Source: Arthrobacter mangrovi (lineage in GTDB: Bacteria > Actinomycetota > Actinomycetes > Actinomycetales > Micrococcaceae). From it: a stretch of DNA of 58,694 bases. Numbering within the stretch: the first letter of the stretch is position 1; each line of letters opens with the position of its first letter. Below, piece after piece: positions 16,724-24,709 of the stretch. The DNA is taken from assembly GCF_026011795.1 (NCBI RefSeq), contig NZ_BRVS01000014.1:1-58694 (forward strand), written 5' to 3'. A program made the position numbers and the translations under genes. The notes below the pieces were generated by a model that had not been told where the DNA came from, did no database searches, and worked only from the letters and a program-made list of their open reading frames with translations.

Positions 16724-16760
16724 GTGAGATGCGCGCGCCATTGCAGCGCGCGCATCTCAC
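16724..16760 (+). terminator. Strong 15-bp hairpin ending the ABC/GGT operon
   Basis: GTGAGATGCGCGCGC (16724-16738) pairs perfectly with 16746-16760 around a 7-nt loop, six bases after the DUF1275 stop. The stem is very stable, but no T-run follows. Confidence 0.75.
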
Positions 16761-16930
16761 TAGGTCAGCGGCCGAAGCCTGGCTCGTGGCGCGAAACAGA
16801 GCCAGTGGGGCGGCAAGGACAGATCTGGCCCGCGGAATCTCCGCGGCTGTCCGGTGGCGCCGACAATGCCGAGAAGATCGTGCAGGGACCCAATGCCGGC
16901 GGTCATCGGCCGCGGTGGCATGATGGGCCC

Positions 16931-17395
16931 ATGAGCCAAAACCCGGATTCCGCCCTGCGTTCCATCGAGCTAGCCCGCACCGCCACCGGCCGCTATACCG
17001 CGCGCAATGCCGCCGGGGCCGAGGTCGAGTTCGGCCAGGGCGAGGGCCTGCTCTCTCCCGTGGAGCTGCTGCTGGCCGCTATCGCGGGCTGTTCGGCGAT
17101 CGACGTGGACACCGCGACCTCCCGCAGCTCCGAGCCCTCCGAGTTCCGGATCGAAGCCACGGGGAACAAGATCGTCGAGGAGAACGGGGCGAACCGAATG
17201 GAGGACCTGAACCTGTCCTTCAAGCTCTCCTTCCCGGACGACGACGGCGGGCGCAAGGCGGCCGGCATGGTCGAGCGGCTTGTCGCGCTCTCCCACGACA
17301 AGTACTGCACGGTCTCCCGGACGGTGGAGCACGGCACCGCCGTCGGGCACGACATCAGCGTCGGTATCGACGGCGTCGCTGACGGCGCGAAGTAG
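16931..17395 (+). CDS. OsmC/Ohr-family protein
   Basis: A 154-residue OsmC-type thiol peroxidase fold. The two redox cysteines stand in LLLAAIAGCSAIDVD (Cys near residue 56) and SHDKYCTVSRTVE (near residue 122). The general OsmC group includes Ohr and OsmC, which reduce organic hydroperoxides, and less characterised YhfA-like proteins; this one resembles the last group, so activity is uncertain. The ATG at 16931 lacks a ribosome site, but CATGAT lies six bases upstream and could be a -10 element giving a leaderless mRNA. The open frame continues upstream to 16724 across a terminator hairpin, so the longer version is not real. Confidence 0.82.
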   Translation: MSQNPDSALRSIELARTATGRYTARNAAGAEVEFGQGEGLLSPVELLLAAIAGCSAIDVDTATSRSSEPSEFRIEATGNKIVEENGANRMEDLNLSFKLSFPDDDGGRKAAGMVERLVALSHDKYCTVSRTVEHGTAVGHDISVGIDGVADGAK

Positions 17396-17418
17396 CCGGA
17401 GCCTCCGGCCTGACCTGC

Positions 17419-17424
17419 GATAAT
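17419..17424 (+). promoter_or_regulatory. -10 element for a probable leaderless lldR mRNA
   Basis: TGC-GATAAT (extended -10) ends eight bases before the lldR ATG at 17433. A start point seven or eight bases after the -10 would fall on the start codon, and no Shine-Dalgarno sequence is present. Confidence 0.5.
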
Positions 17425-17432
17425 CGGTGGCG

Positions 17433-18113
17433 ATGAAAGCGCACGAAGCAGTGATGAATTGGGTGACCGAGGAGCTCTCCAGCGGCCGCCTGCGCGTCGG
17501 CGACCACCTCCCGAGCGAGCGGGCCCTGGCCGAGACGCTGAAGGTTTCCCGCAGTTCCCTGCGTGAGGCGCTCAAGGTCCTCGAGGCGCTGGGAACGATC
17601 CAGGCCTCGACGGGCTCCGGCCCGCGGTCGGGCACCGTTGTCACCGCGGCACCCGCCCAGGCGATGGCGCTGCTGCTCAACCTGCAGATCGCGACGAGCC
17701 ACGTCGAGCACTCGCACGTGTACGAGATGCGCCTGCTGCTGGAGACGTGGGCGGCGGAGCACTCCGAATCCGAGCGGGGAGACTGGGACTCCGCCGAGCG
17801 GCTCCTGAAGCGAATGGATGACCCGGAGATCGCCGTCGAGGATTTCCTGCAGCTTGACGCCGAATTCCATGTGACGATGTCGCGGACCGCCGGAAACCCC
17901 CTGATCAGCATGCTCATGGACGCCCTTCGCACCGCCATTGCCGACCACACGCTGGCCCGGGCCCAGGCGCTTCCGGACTGGGCGACGACTGCCGGGCGGC
18001 TCCGTTCGGAACACCGCGCGATTTTCGACGCCCTCCGCAGCGGGGACCGCCGGCGGGCCGCGGAAACCGTGCGGGACCACATCCGCGGGTACTACCTGGA
18101 AACGGCCGGCTAG
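17433..18113 (+). CDS. lldR: LldR, FadR-type L-lactate-responsive repressor
   Basis: A 226-residue GntR/FadR regulator that I recognise as close to Corynebacterium glutamicum LldR, the lactate-responsive repressor of structure 2DI3. It shares the start KAHEAVMNWVTEEL, the helix-turn-helix HLPSERALAETLKVSRSSLR, and the FCD domain with the metal-site residues in LDAEFHVTMS, SEHRAIFDAL and VRDHIRGYY. In C. glutamicum it represses a permease-lldD operon through a TNGTNNNACNA operator. The matching operon with a TGTGGTCGGACCACA site lies 2.6 kb downstream here. The gene is not adjacent to its target: four unrelated genes intervene. Its stop codon overlaps that of the convergent GH3 gene. GTG 17427 is an alternative start. 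Confidence 0.87.
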   Translation: MKAHEAVMNWVTEELSSGRLRVGDHLPSERALAETLKVSRSSLREALKVLEALGTIQASTGSGPRSGTVVTAAPAQAMALLLNLQIATSHVEHSHVYEMRLLLETWAAEHSESERGDWDSAERLLKRMDDPEIAVEDFLQLDAEFHVTMSRTAGNPLISMLMDALRTAIADHTLARAQALPDWATTAGRLRSEHRAIFDALRSGDRRRAAETVRDHIRGYYLETAG

Positions 18114-19273
18114 GTCCCTTCCTGCTTCACCTCGAGGACCTTCAGCGCCGCCGCGTCGATCTTGGCGCGGAAAGCAGGATTGGCCAGGGCATACGTGTGC
18201 AGGTACCGCTGCATCGCCGGCAGGTCGCGGGCGTCGGTGCACAGCAGCATGGTGCCGCCGGCGTTGAAGAAGGCGCGCGCCCGGGTGCTGTAGGACCACG
18301 GCGAGAGCTGCTTGGCATTGCACAGGTCGTCGGAGATCACAATGCCCGTGAAGCCCAGGTCGGAGCGCAGCATGGTGCGCATGATCGTCGGCGAGAACGG
18401 GCCGATGTGCCGGGCGTCGATCTTCGAATAGTAGGCGTTGGAGACCATGACCCAGCGGACGCCCGCGCCGATGCCGTCCTTGAAGGGCCGCAGGTAGGCA
18501 TCGCGGCGCGTCGTGACGGTGTCCGTGACGCCGCTCGAAATGTCCGTGTTCTGGCGGACGCGCCCCAGCCCCGGGAAATGCTTGACGACCGGGGCGACAC
18601 CGGACGCCTTCATGCCCTTCGAAAATGCGACCACATCCGTAGCGACGGCCCCGGGTGTGTAGCCGAACTCGCGGCTCCAGTAGCCGATGGGCAGGTTGCC
18701 GGTGCCGAGCGACGCCGGAACAGTATCCGCCACCGGCGCAAGGTTCACATTGACTCCGGCCGAGCGCAGCTGGCTGCCCCAGCGCTGGGCGCTGACCTGC
18801 ACCGAACGCGGAAGCCAGCGGCCCTGGTGCAGCGCGGTGGGAATCTTCTCGAAGCCCGGACCGCTGAGCACCTGGACATATCCGCCTTCCTGGTCGGTGG
18901 CGATAAACATGGGGATGCCGCCGGTGGATCGCGACGATACGGTCGCGCGCAGGGCGCTGGTGACCTTGCGGGTGGCGACGACGCCCTTGGAACTGCGGCC
19001 GGACAGGAAGATGTTTCCCATGTGGAAGCGCTTGATCATGGCCAGGTCGCTGCTGCTGGCACCGGTCGCCGGAACCCCGCCCATCACCACCTGGCCGATC
19101 CGCTGGTCCAAGGTCAGCTTGGCCAGCTGCTGCGCGGGTGTGGGAACTGCGGCCGTCCTCTCCACCGCAACGGACGACGGCGGATTGCTCGCCTGCGCCA
19201 GCCCCTGCGGTGCCGCTGTGGTCAGGCCGAGCACCAAGGCCGCGGCGATGGCGGCAGGCCAACGAAGTGACAT
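18110..19273 (-). CDS. Secreted glycoside hydrolase family 3 N-terminal domain protein
   Basis: A 387-residue protein with a Sec signal peptide (basic start, hydrophobic core, cut likely near AQA-SN, residues 26-29). The single GH3 TIM-barrel domain resembles NagZ-type beta-N-acetylhexosaminidases: FIATDQEGG at 123-131, KHFPGLG at 231-237 and the nucleophile motif IVISDDL at 311-317. The NagZ acid/base His-Asp dyad normally follows KHFPG as DSH; here the segment reads QNTDISSGVTDT with no histidine. So the sugar, or even hydrolytic activity, is uncertain. No lipobox is seen, so it should be secreted into wall or medium. It converges on lldR with overlapping stop codons and stands alone transcriptionally. 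Confidence 0.82.
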   Translation of the reverse strand: MSLRWPAAIAAALVLGLTTAAPQGLAQASNPPSSVAVERTAAVPTPAQQLAKLTLDQRIGQVVMGGVPATGASSSDLAMIKRFHMGNIFLSGRSSKGVVATRKVTSALRATVSSRSTGGIPMFIATDQEGGYVQVLSGPGFEKIPTALHQGRWLPRSVQVSAQRWGSQLRSAGVNVNLAPVADTVPASLGTGNLPIGYWSREFGYTPGAVATDVVAFSKGMKASGVAPVVKHFPGLGRVRQNTDISSGVTDTVTTRRDAYLRPFKDGIGAGVRWVMVSNAYYSKIDARHIGPFSPTIMRTMLRSDLGFTGIVISDDLCNAKQLSPWSYSTRARAFFNAGGTMLLCTDARDLPAMQRYLHTYALANPAFRAKIDAAALKVLEVKQEGT

Positions 19274-19423
19274 ATCCCTGCTCCTCAGGATGGACCGGAC
19301 GGAGATCCAAGCAGCACTTTACGCGCCGCCGCCTCGCCCTGAGCCAGGCGCAAGATTCCAAATGGGACACGATCGCGAGAGCGCCGGCCCGCAAGCCTTG
19401 GCCGGGCTTAAAGCTTTGAATCG

Positions 19424-19885
19424 TTACCCGTGAAGCGCCGCGGATGGCGCGACCAGGTACCTGTTACGTTCCCGGATCAGCTTCTGCAGGTATCGCGCCA
19501 GTACTAGGCGCTCCACCACGCGGCCGAGCACACCGAACGGCGCCGAGAACTCCACCCGGTCGATCATCAGCGTCTCCGGGCCATCCTCCGTGAACTCGTG
19601 CACGTGCCGGAAGCGGCGGAAGGGTCCGCGCACTTGTTCATCGACGAAGTAGTCCGGGACAGACATCTCGGTTATCCGACTCGTCATTCTGAGTGGCAGG
19701 CCGAAGTGCCAGGCCCGCCAGGTGACCTGCTCGCCGAGTGAAATGAGCCCGGTCGTCACCCCGGCAACCGCCTTCTCCCGTGACCGGGCCATGGAACCGG
19801 CATGCGCGTCAATGCTGCGGGACAGGTCGAACAGGTCGGCCCGGCTCATCGTTGTCCGGGTCTCGCACTCGAAATAGACGCTCAC
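19424..19885 (-). CDS. SRPBCC (START/Bet v1-like) domain protein
   Basis: A 153-residue protein of the SRPBCC ligand-binding fold, often annotated polyketide cyclase/dehydrase-like. The beginning VSVYFECETRTTMSRADLFDLS is the first strand and helix of the fold; ITEMSVPDYFVDEQVRGPFRRFRHVHEF and TLMIDRVEFSAPFGVLGRVVERLVL are the central and final elements. The start is probably GTG 19885, because the first beta strand lies before the internal ATG at 19849. A GGTGGGGAT-like site precedes it. The gene is divergent from the membrane-protein gene at 20057. There is no catalytic signature, and ligand and role are unknown. Confidence 0.78.
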   Translation of the reverse strand: MSVYFECETRTTMSRADLFDLSRSIDAHAGSMARSREKAVAGVTTGLISLGEQVTWRAWHFGLPLRMTSRITEMSVPDYFVDEQVRGPFRRFRHVHEFTEDGPETLMIDRVEFSAPFGVLGRVVERLVLARYLQKLIRERNRYLVAPSAALHG

Positions 19886-20056
19886 GCCACGATCATCCCC
19901 ACCAGGGCACCAGGTCCGCCATGCCAACGACGGCGCGGGCAGGACGCCCCGCCGGCGGTCGAAGGAGCGGCTTCCGGCTGGATTCCTCTGGACCGCCGCT
20001 GCACGGGCCGCTACCGTGGGATCTAGTTGGGGGCACGAGCCGTGCGGAGGACAGCC

Positions 20057-20641
20057 ATGGCCGATGCCAATCCTGACGCAGTCGATTCCGAGGCAGTGAC
20101 CTCGCAATCGCGCGCCCGCCGCTTGACCCGGCGCGCCGCGCACGGCGTCGCCCGCCCCGCGGCCGCTCTGCTGCATACCTACGGAACCGAGCACGCCATC
20201 GACGGCACGGTTCTGGTCAGCGCCCTGATTGCCGTCGGCTGGAAGTACGAGACCGACCTGGAAGTCTTCCTGTTCACCCTCGGTACCGTCGGCGTTTTCT
20301 GGCTGTCCCACATTTACGCCGGGGTGGTTGCCGGCAGTGGATCGGCCGGGCGCCCCCGCGAGGCGGTCTGGGCCAGGGTCCTCGCAACCGCCCGGCATTC
20401 GGTCGGCATGGTGCTTGCGATGCTCCTGCCGGCCTTCTTCCTGCTGCTGGCCGCAGTCGGCGTGCTCGACGAGTACGTGGCCTATTACATCGCCCTGTGG
20501 GTCGGCGCCGGGATCCTCGCTGTGCTCGGCTATGTCAACGCCGCCCGGCGCCGCAAACGCTGGCCGCTGCGGCTGCTCAATGCCGCCGCCACGTCGGCCT
20601 TGGGGCTGATCATTATCTGGCTGAGTACGCTCGTGCACTGA
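20057..20641 (+). CDS. Integral membrane protein of unknown function
   Basis: A 194-residue protein I do not recognise. After a hydrophilic basic N-terminus (about 35 residues) come roughly five hydrophobic helices: DGTVLVSALIAVGW, VFLFTLGTVGVFWLSHIYAGVV, VGMVLAMLLPAFFLLLAAVGVL, YIALWVGAGILAVLGYV and LLNAAATSALGLIIIWLSTLV. A short basic loop NAARRRKRWP lies before the last helix. GGAGGAC seven bases before the ATG gives a good start. The gene stands between the divergent SRPBCC gene and the lactate operon, so context adds little. It could be a small stress or channel-like protein; no function is claimed. Confidence 0.75.
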   Translation: MADANPDAVDSEAVTSQSRARRLTRRAAHGVARPAAALLHTYGTEHAIDGTVLVSALIAVGWKYETDLEVFLFTLGTVGVFWLSHIYAGVVAGSGSAGRPREAVWARVLATARHSVGMVLAMLLPAFFLLLAAVGVLDEYVAYYIALWVGAGILAVLGYVNAARRRKRWPLRLLNAAATSALGLIIIWLSTLVH

Positions 20642-20701
20642 CCTCGACGGGCCATCTCGGCCTGCATCGACCTGGTCCCACAAGGAAAGCTACGCCACAC
20701 C

Positions 20702-20731
20702 TTGACGTGGCAGCAGTCACACCTCTACAGT
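20702..20731 (+). promoter_or_regulatory. Promoter of the permease-lldD operon
   Basis: TTGACG (20702-20707), an 18-bp spacer and TACAGT (20726-20731) form a good promoter. The LldR-type operator begins four bases further on, over the expected start point. Confidence 0.6.
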
Positions 20732-20735
20732 TTTC

Positions 20736-20750
20736 TGTGGTCGGACCACA
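20736..20750. promoter_or_regulatory. lldR: LldR-type operator TGTGGT-N3-ACCACA
   Basis: TGTGGTCGGACCACA is a perfect palindrome fitting the FadR/LldR consensus (TNGTNNNACNA). It covers the predicted transcription start of the lactate operon, as expected for repression relieved by L-lactate. Confidence 0.75.
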
Positions 20751-20792
20751 TGGTAGGGCCACACAGCCTCCGATTCCCATAGGAGAGATTTC

Positions 20793-22097
20793 GTGACGGT
20801 CACTACGTCCTCAGAAAAAACCCAGAGCGCCGAGAAGCTCAACTACCGCGTGCTGCTGGGCAGCCTCAGCGGCAGCGTCATTGAGTGGTTCGATTTCCTC
20901 GTCTACGGCACGGTCGCCGCCCTGGTCTTCAACAAGCTGTTCTTCCCGAGCGACAACGAGTTCGTGTCGACGCTGCTCGCCTATATCTCGTTCTCGCTGA
21001 CGTTCTTCTTCCGTCCCCTGGGCGGCATCATCTTCTCCCACATCGGCGACCGGATCGGCCGCAAGAAGACGCTCTTCATCACGCTCATGCTGATGGGCGG
21101 CGGCACTGTCGCCATCGGCCTGCTGCCTGACTATGCGGCCATCGGCATCGCCGCACCCATCCTGCTCATCACTTTCCGCATCCTGCAGGGCCTGGGCATC
21201 GGTGGCGAATGGGGCGGCGCACTCCTGCTCGCCTACGAGTACGCGCCGAAGAACCGCCGGGGCCTCTACGGGGCGGTGCCGCAGATGGGCATCAGCCTGG
21301 GCATGCTGCTCGCCGCCGGCGTCGTCGCGCTCCTGACGATGCTCCCGGACGGGCAGTTCATGACGTGGGGCTGGCGCGTGCCGTTCGTCGGCAGCGTGGT
21401 GCTCGTCTTCATCGGCCTCTGGATCCGCAACGGCCTCGACGAGACCCCCGAGTTCAAGCGGATTCGGGAGAAGGGCGCCCAGCTGCGCCTGCCGATCAAG
21501 GAGGTCGTCACGAAGCACCGCGGCGCCGTGCTGGTGTCGATCGGCGCCAAGGCCGCCGAAACCGGCCCGTTCTACATCTTCGGCACCTACGTCATCGCCT
21601 ACGCCACCGGCGTCCTGGGGGCGCGGCAGAACACCGTCCTCCTCGCCGTCGCGGCGGCCGCGCTCGTGGCGACGATCTGGATGCCCATCTTCGGCCGCAT
21701 CTCCGACAACATCCCGCGCGCCAAGCTCTACCGCTGGTCCGCCACCGCAACGATCCTGCTCGTGGTGCCCTACTACCTGGTGCTCAACACCGGGGCGACC
21801 TGGGCGCTCTTCGCCGCCACCGTCGTCGGATTCGGCATCCTGTGGGGGAGCGTCAACGCGATCCTCGGCACCCTGATCGCCGAAAACTTCGCCCCCGAGG
21901 TCCGCTACACCGGCGCCTCCCTCGGCTACCAGCTCGGCGCCGCGATCTTCGGCGGCACCGCTCCGATCATCGCGGCCTGGCTCTTCGAGGTCAGCGGCGG
22001 ACAGTGGTGGCCGATCGCCGTCTACGTGGCCGCCTGCGCCTCGGTTTCGATCGTCGCCTCCTTCTTCATCAAGCGCGTCGCACACCAGGACAGCTAA
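20793..22097 (+). CDS. MFS transporter, metabolite:H+ symporter (MHS) family; probable lactate/hydroxy-acid permease
   Basis: A 434-residue transporter with 12 predicted helices of the MHS family (ShiA, KgtP, ProP relatives). The marker segments are SGSVIEWFDFLVYGTVAALVF in TM1, HIGDRIGRKKTLFITL in loop 2-3 and ILQGLGIGGEWGGALLLAYEYAP in TM4-5. It lies 39 bp upstream of lldD in one operon behind an LldR-type operator, the same arrangement as cg3226-lldD in Corynebacterium glutamicum. Lactate or a related 2-hydroxy acid is therefore the probable substrate. E. coli LldP belongs to a different family, so I give no gene symbol. A GGAGAG ribosome site precedes the start. Confidence 0.88.
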   Translation: MTVTTSSEKTQSAEKLNYRVLLGSLSGSVIEWFDFLVYGTVAALVFNKLFFPSDNEFVSTLLAYISFSLTFFFRPLGGIIFSHIGDRIGRKKTLFITLMLMGGGTVAIGLLPDYAAIGIAAPILLITFRILQGLGIGGEWGGALLLAYEYAPKNRRGLYGAVPQMGISLGMLLAAGVVALLTMLPDGQFMTWGWRVPFVGSVVLVFIGLWIRNGLDETPEFKRIREKGAQLRLPIKEVVTKHRGAVLVSIGAKAAETGPFYIFGTYVIAYATGVLGARQNTVLLAVAAAALVATIWMPIFGRISDNIPRAKLYRWSATATILLVVPYYLVLNTGATWALFAATVVGFGILWGSVNAILGTLIAENFAPEVRYTGASLGYQLGAAIFGGTAPIIAAWLFEVSGGQWWPIAVYVAACASVSIVASFFIKRVAHQDS

Positions 22098-22136
22098 GGC
22101 ACCCGGACCCGGCAGTTTCCAGAGAGGACCAGAACC

Positions 22137-23399
22137 ATGAACCGCCAGCTTCCCAAACCCGCCGAACTCTTCGAACTCATGCAGTTCAAGAAGCCCGAAC
22201 TGAACGGCAAGAAGCGCCGCCTCGATGCGGCACTGACCACGTACGACCTGCGGCGCATCGCCAAGCGGCGCACTCCGGCGGCCGCCTTCGACTACACCGA
22301 CGGCGGCGCCGAGGGCGAGATCTCGATGCAGCGCTCCCGCCAGGCCTTCGAGGACATCGAGTTCCACCCCGACATCCTCAAGCCGGCGGCCCACGTCGAC
22401 ACCTCGACCACCATCCTCGGCGGCCTCTCGGCCCTGCCGTTCGGCATCGCCCCCACCGGGTTCACCCGCCTCATGCAGACCGAGGGCGAGGTCGCCGGGG
22501 CCGGCGCCGCCGGGGCAGCGGGCATCCCGTTCACGCTCTCCACGCTGGGCACCACCTCCATCGAGAACGTGAAGGCCGCCAACCCTGCCGGCCGGAACTG
22601 GTTCCAGCTCTACGTGATGCGGGACCGCCAGATCTCGTACGGCCTGGTGGAACGCGCCGCCCGGGCCGGCTTCGACACGCTCATGTTCACTGTCGACACC
22701 CCCGTCGCCGGCCACCGGATGCGGGACAAGCGCAACGGCTTCTCCATCCCGCCGCAGCTCACCGCCGGCACCGTCCTGAACGCCATCCCGCGTCCGTGGT
22801 GGTGGATCGACTTCCTGACCACGCCCAAGCTCGAGTTCGCCTCGCTGTCCTCGACCGGCGGCACCGTGGGGGACCTGCTCAACTCCGCGATGGACCCGAC
22901 CATCTCCTACGAGGACCTCGAGATCATCCGCGCGATGTGGCCGGGCAAGCTCGTCGTCAAGGGCGTGCAGAACGTGCCGGACGCGGCCAAGCTGATCGAC
23001 CTCGGCGTCGACGGCATCGTGCTCTCCAACCACGGCGGCCGCCAGCTCGACCGCGCCCCCGTGCCGTTCCACCTGCTGCCCCAGGTGGTCCGCGAGGTCG
23101 GCCGCGACGCGACGGTCATGGTCGACACCGGCATCATGAACGGCGCGGACATCGTCGCCGCCGTCGCCCTCGGCGCTAAGTTCACGCTGGTCGGGCGAGC
23201 CTACCTCTACGGCCTAATGGCCGGCGGCCGCCAGGGCGTGGACCGCATGATCGAGATCCTCCGCAGCGAGATCGAGCGCACCATGGCCCTGCTCGGCGTC
23301 TCCTCGCTCGAGGAGCTCGAACCGCGCCACGTCACCCAGCTCAGCCGCCTCGTCCCCGTCTCGCAGGACAGCGTCACCGCGGCCGGGAGCCTGGCCTAA
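22137..23399 (+). CDS. lldD: FMN-dependent L-lactate dehydrogenase (quinone)
   Basis: A 420-residue flavoenzyme of the alpha-hydroxy-acid oxidase family that oxidises L-lactate to pyruvate and feeds electrons to the membrane quinone pool. Visible motifs are [11 protein letters not shown] (N-terminal FMN region), [13 protein letters not shown], the LYVMRDR substrate/FMN strand, KLVVKGV with the FMN-binding Lys, and the catalytic [12 protein letters not shown] with active-site His followed by Arg. The extra length over E. coli LldD (about 396) is mainly an N-terminal extension and a short C-terminal tail. It is second gene of the permease-lldD operon. Operator, regulator and permease all agree with lactate use. 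A related substrate such as glycolate is less likely. Confidence 0.93.
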   Translation: MNRQLPKPAELFELMQFKKPELNGKKRRLDAALTTYDLRRIAKRRTPAAAFDYTDGGAEGEISMQRSRQAFEDIEFHPDILKPAAHVDTSTTILGGLSALPFGIAPTGFTRLMQTEGEVAGAGAAGAAGIPFTLSTLGTTSIENVKAANPAGRNWFQLYVMRDRQISYGLVERAARAGFDTLMFTVDTPVAGHRMRDKRNGFSIPPQLTAGTVLNAIPRPWWWIDFLTTPKLEFASLSSTGGTVGDLLNSAMDPTISYEDLEIIRAMWPGKLVVKGVQNVPDAAKLIDLGVDGIVLSNHGGRQLDRAPVPFHLLPQVVREVGRDATVMVDTGIMNGADIVAAVALGAKFTLVGRAYLYGLMAGGRQGVDRMIEILRSEIERTMALLGVSSLEELEPRHVTQLSRLVPVSQDSVTAAGSLA

Positions 23400-23431
23400 C
23401 TAACGACGGTGGCCCTTGCCTTCGCCGCGGC

Positions 23432-23462
23432 AGTACCGGTTCGCTTCGTGCGGGCCGGTACT
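23432..23462 (+). terminator. Hairpin after lldD
   Basis: AGTACCGG (23432-23439) pairs with CCGGTACT (23455-23462) around a 15-nt loop, 32 bases past the lldD stop and before the convergent small gene. There is no T-run. Confidence 0.5.
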
Positions 23463-23495
23463 ACCGACGTCGTGTGCGGCCCACCAGGACCGGGA

Positions 23496-23732
23496 TCAGT
23501 CCTCGGGGAGACCGGCGAAGGCCTCCTTCATGTCGCGGTACCAGCCCAGCGACTTCTTCGGGTGGCGCCAGCGGCCCTTCATCGCGTCGCGGGCTTCCTG
23601 GTGCGACGCGTCACCGGCCTTCTCTGCTTCCTTTAGATGGCGGTCCTGGGCCTGGATGACGTCGTCGGCGGTCTCGCCGCGGTGTTCAAGGTCGCAAGGT
23701 CCTCCCAGCTGCCGGCACGTCATGGTCTTCAT
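23496..23732 (-). CDS. DUF1059 family small protein
   Basis: A 78-residue soluble protein. The N-terminal MKTMTCRQLGGPCDLEHRGE carries the two cysteines and the region typical of DUF1059, and HLKEAEKAGDASHQEAR follows; the C-terminal WRHPKKSLGWYRDMKEAF is specific to longer actinobacterial versions. The two Cys might hold a metal or be redox active, which is a guess. GGGAG lies before the ATG. Next upstream on the same strand is another small protein of unknown function. Role unknown. Confidence 0.72.
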   Translation of the reverse strand: MKTMTCRQLGGPCDLEHRGETADDVIQAQDRHLKEAEKAGDASHQEARDAMKGRWRHPKKSLGWYRDMKEAFAGLPED

Positions 23733-23825
23733 GTGTGGCTCCCTTCCTGCGATCTGCTTCGTATGTTGGTGTTCGCCTGTGACGATCGAGGCACGGCGGC
23801 AGTACCCGCCGCGAGGGCCGGCCGT

Positions 23826-24053
23826 CTACTTTTTGCGCGCTTGTTTGACCAGATCCGCTGCCTGGCGGTACAGGCGTTTCGCCTCAGGGCTGGTCAGGGC
23901 TTCGTAGACCTTCTTGCCGTCGTCGACCAGCTTCCTTGTTTTCTCCTGCGTAGCCGGGTCCTTGGCAACGGCATAGATCCTGGCCGCGGTCATCTTGGCC
24001 TTCGCACCTCCATCGCGAAGAAGAGCCGCGGCCTTGACCCCGTTTCCAGCCAT
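23826..24053 (-). CDS. Small basic helical protein, unknown function
   Basis: A 75-residue protein, lysine- and alanine-rich and probably entirely alpha-helical, with TAARIYAVAKDPATQEKTRKL and SPEAKRLYRQAADLVKQARKK. I do not recognise a family. GGGAGAAC lies before the ATG with good spacing, and codon use fits the surroundings, so it is likely a real gene. It stands with a DUF1059 gene and a DUF2231 membrane-protein gene on the same strand with gaps of 90-150 bp. A nucleoid- or stress-associated role is conceivable from its charge but not supported further. Confidence 0.6.
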   Translation of the reverse strand: MAGNGVKAAALLRDGGAKAKMTAARIYAVAKDPATQEKTRKLVDDGKKVYEALTSPEAKRLYRQAADLVKQARKK

Positions 24054-24202
24054 GATGTTCTCCCATACGTTGGTCCGTCGTTCAGTGATAGTATCCGTCG
24101 CCCTGTACGGGAGAGATGCTTTCGACGGCGTGCCTACCGCCTCCGGAGCCCAGGCGGCTTGACTGGCGCCCCGCCGTCGTCGTTCCTGCGGTGGCGCACC
24201 AC

Positions 24203-24709
24203 CTACCGAAAGCCCTCGCCCTGGGTCCGCTCGTCCGCCACCCTGACGCCGTAGTGGTAGGCGAGCTTTCCGCCAAGGTAGCCCGAGGCCGAGAGCAGGC
24301 CCAGCCCGACGATCGTGAGGACGAAGCCGACCACGCTCAGGTCCCGGTAGCCGGCGACCTGGCGGACCAGGAACGCGATCAGGAACAGGAGCGTGACCAG
24401 CAGGTTCAGCGACATGTGGATGGTCGCCGTCTCCCGCGCCTTCGTGCCCGCGGCCAGCTGGGAGTAGTCGAGGAACCCGAAAGCCGCGGCGACCAGCGCG
24501 CCGGCGATGCCGATCCCGGTCAGCCAGACGGCTCCGCGGGCGAAGACTTCCGGGTCATCCGTGAGGATGGTCGCGACGTCGAAGATGAGCGCGCCGATCC
24601 ACGCGCCGATCGGCACGGTGACCAGGATCGGGTGGAAGGGGTGGCCGTACGGTCCGGCCAAGGCGGTTCTCGGTTCTTTGGCCTGCTGCTGCGCCGACTG
24701 GTCTGCCAT
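24203..24709 (-). CDS. DUF2231 family membrane protein
   Basis: A 168-residue protein with four hydrophobic helices. After a 20-residue hydrophilic tail it reads GPYGHPFHPILVTVPIGAWIGALIFD, the His-containing start typical of DUF2231, then LTGIGIAGALVAAAFGFLDY, TIHMSLNLLVTLLFLIAFLV and VGFVLTIVGLGLLSASGYLGGKLAYHYG. The conserved histidines in helices 1, 3 and 4 (HPFHP, IHM, YHYG) recall haem or metal sites of respiratory membrane proteins, but the family's function is not known. A perfect AGGAGG ribosome site stands six bases before the ATG at 24709. It is probably single or first of a small minus-strand group. Confidence 0.8.
   Translation of the reverse strand: MADQSAQQQAKEPRTALAGPYGHPFHPILVTVPIGAWIGALIFDVATILTDDPEVFARGAVWLTGIGIAGALVAAAFGFLDYSQLAAGTKARETATIHMSLNLLVTLLFLIAFLVRQVAGYRDLSVVGFVLTIVGLGLLSASGYLGGKLAYHYGVRVADERTQGEGFR

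Noticed and set aside
19424-20683. A 419-codon minus-strand protein instead of the 153-residue SRPBCC protein
   Set aside because: The upstream extension is opposite the clear membrane-protein gene at 20057 and is low-complexity; the fold begins at about residue 1 of the GTG 19885 start.
20811-23072. 753-codon minus-strand open frame across the permease-lldD region
   Set aside because: Shadow of two clearly identified plus-strand genes; composition is Gly/Glu/Arg/His-rich without motifs.
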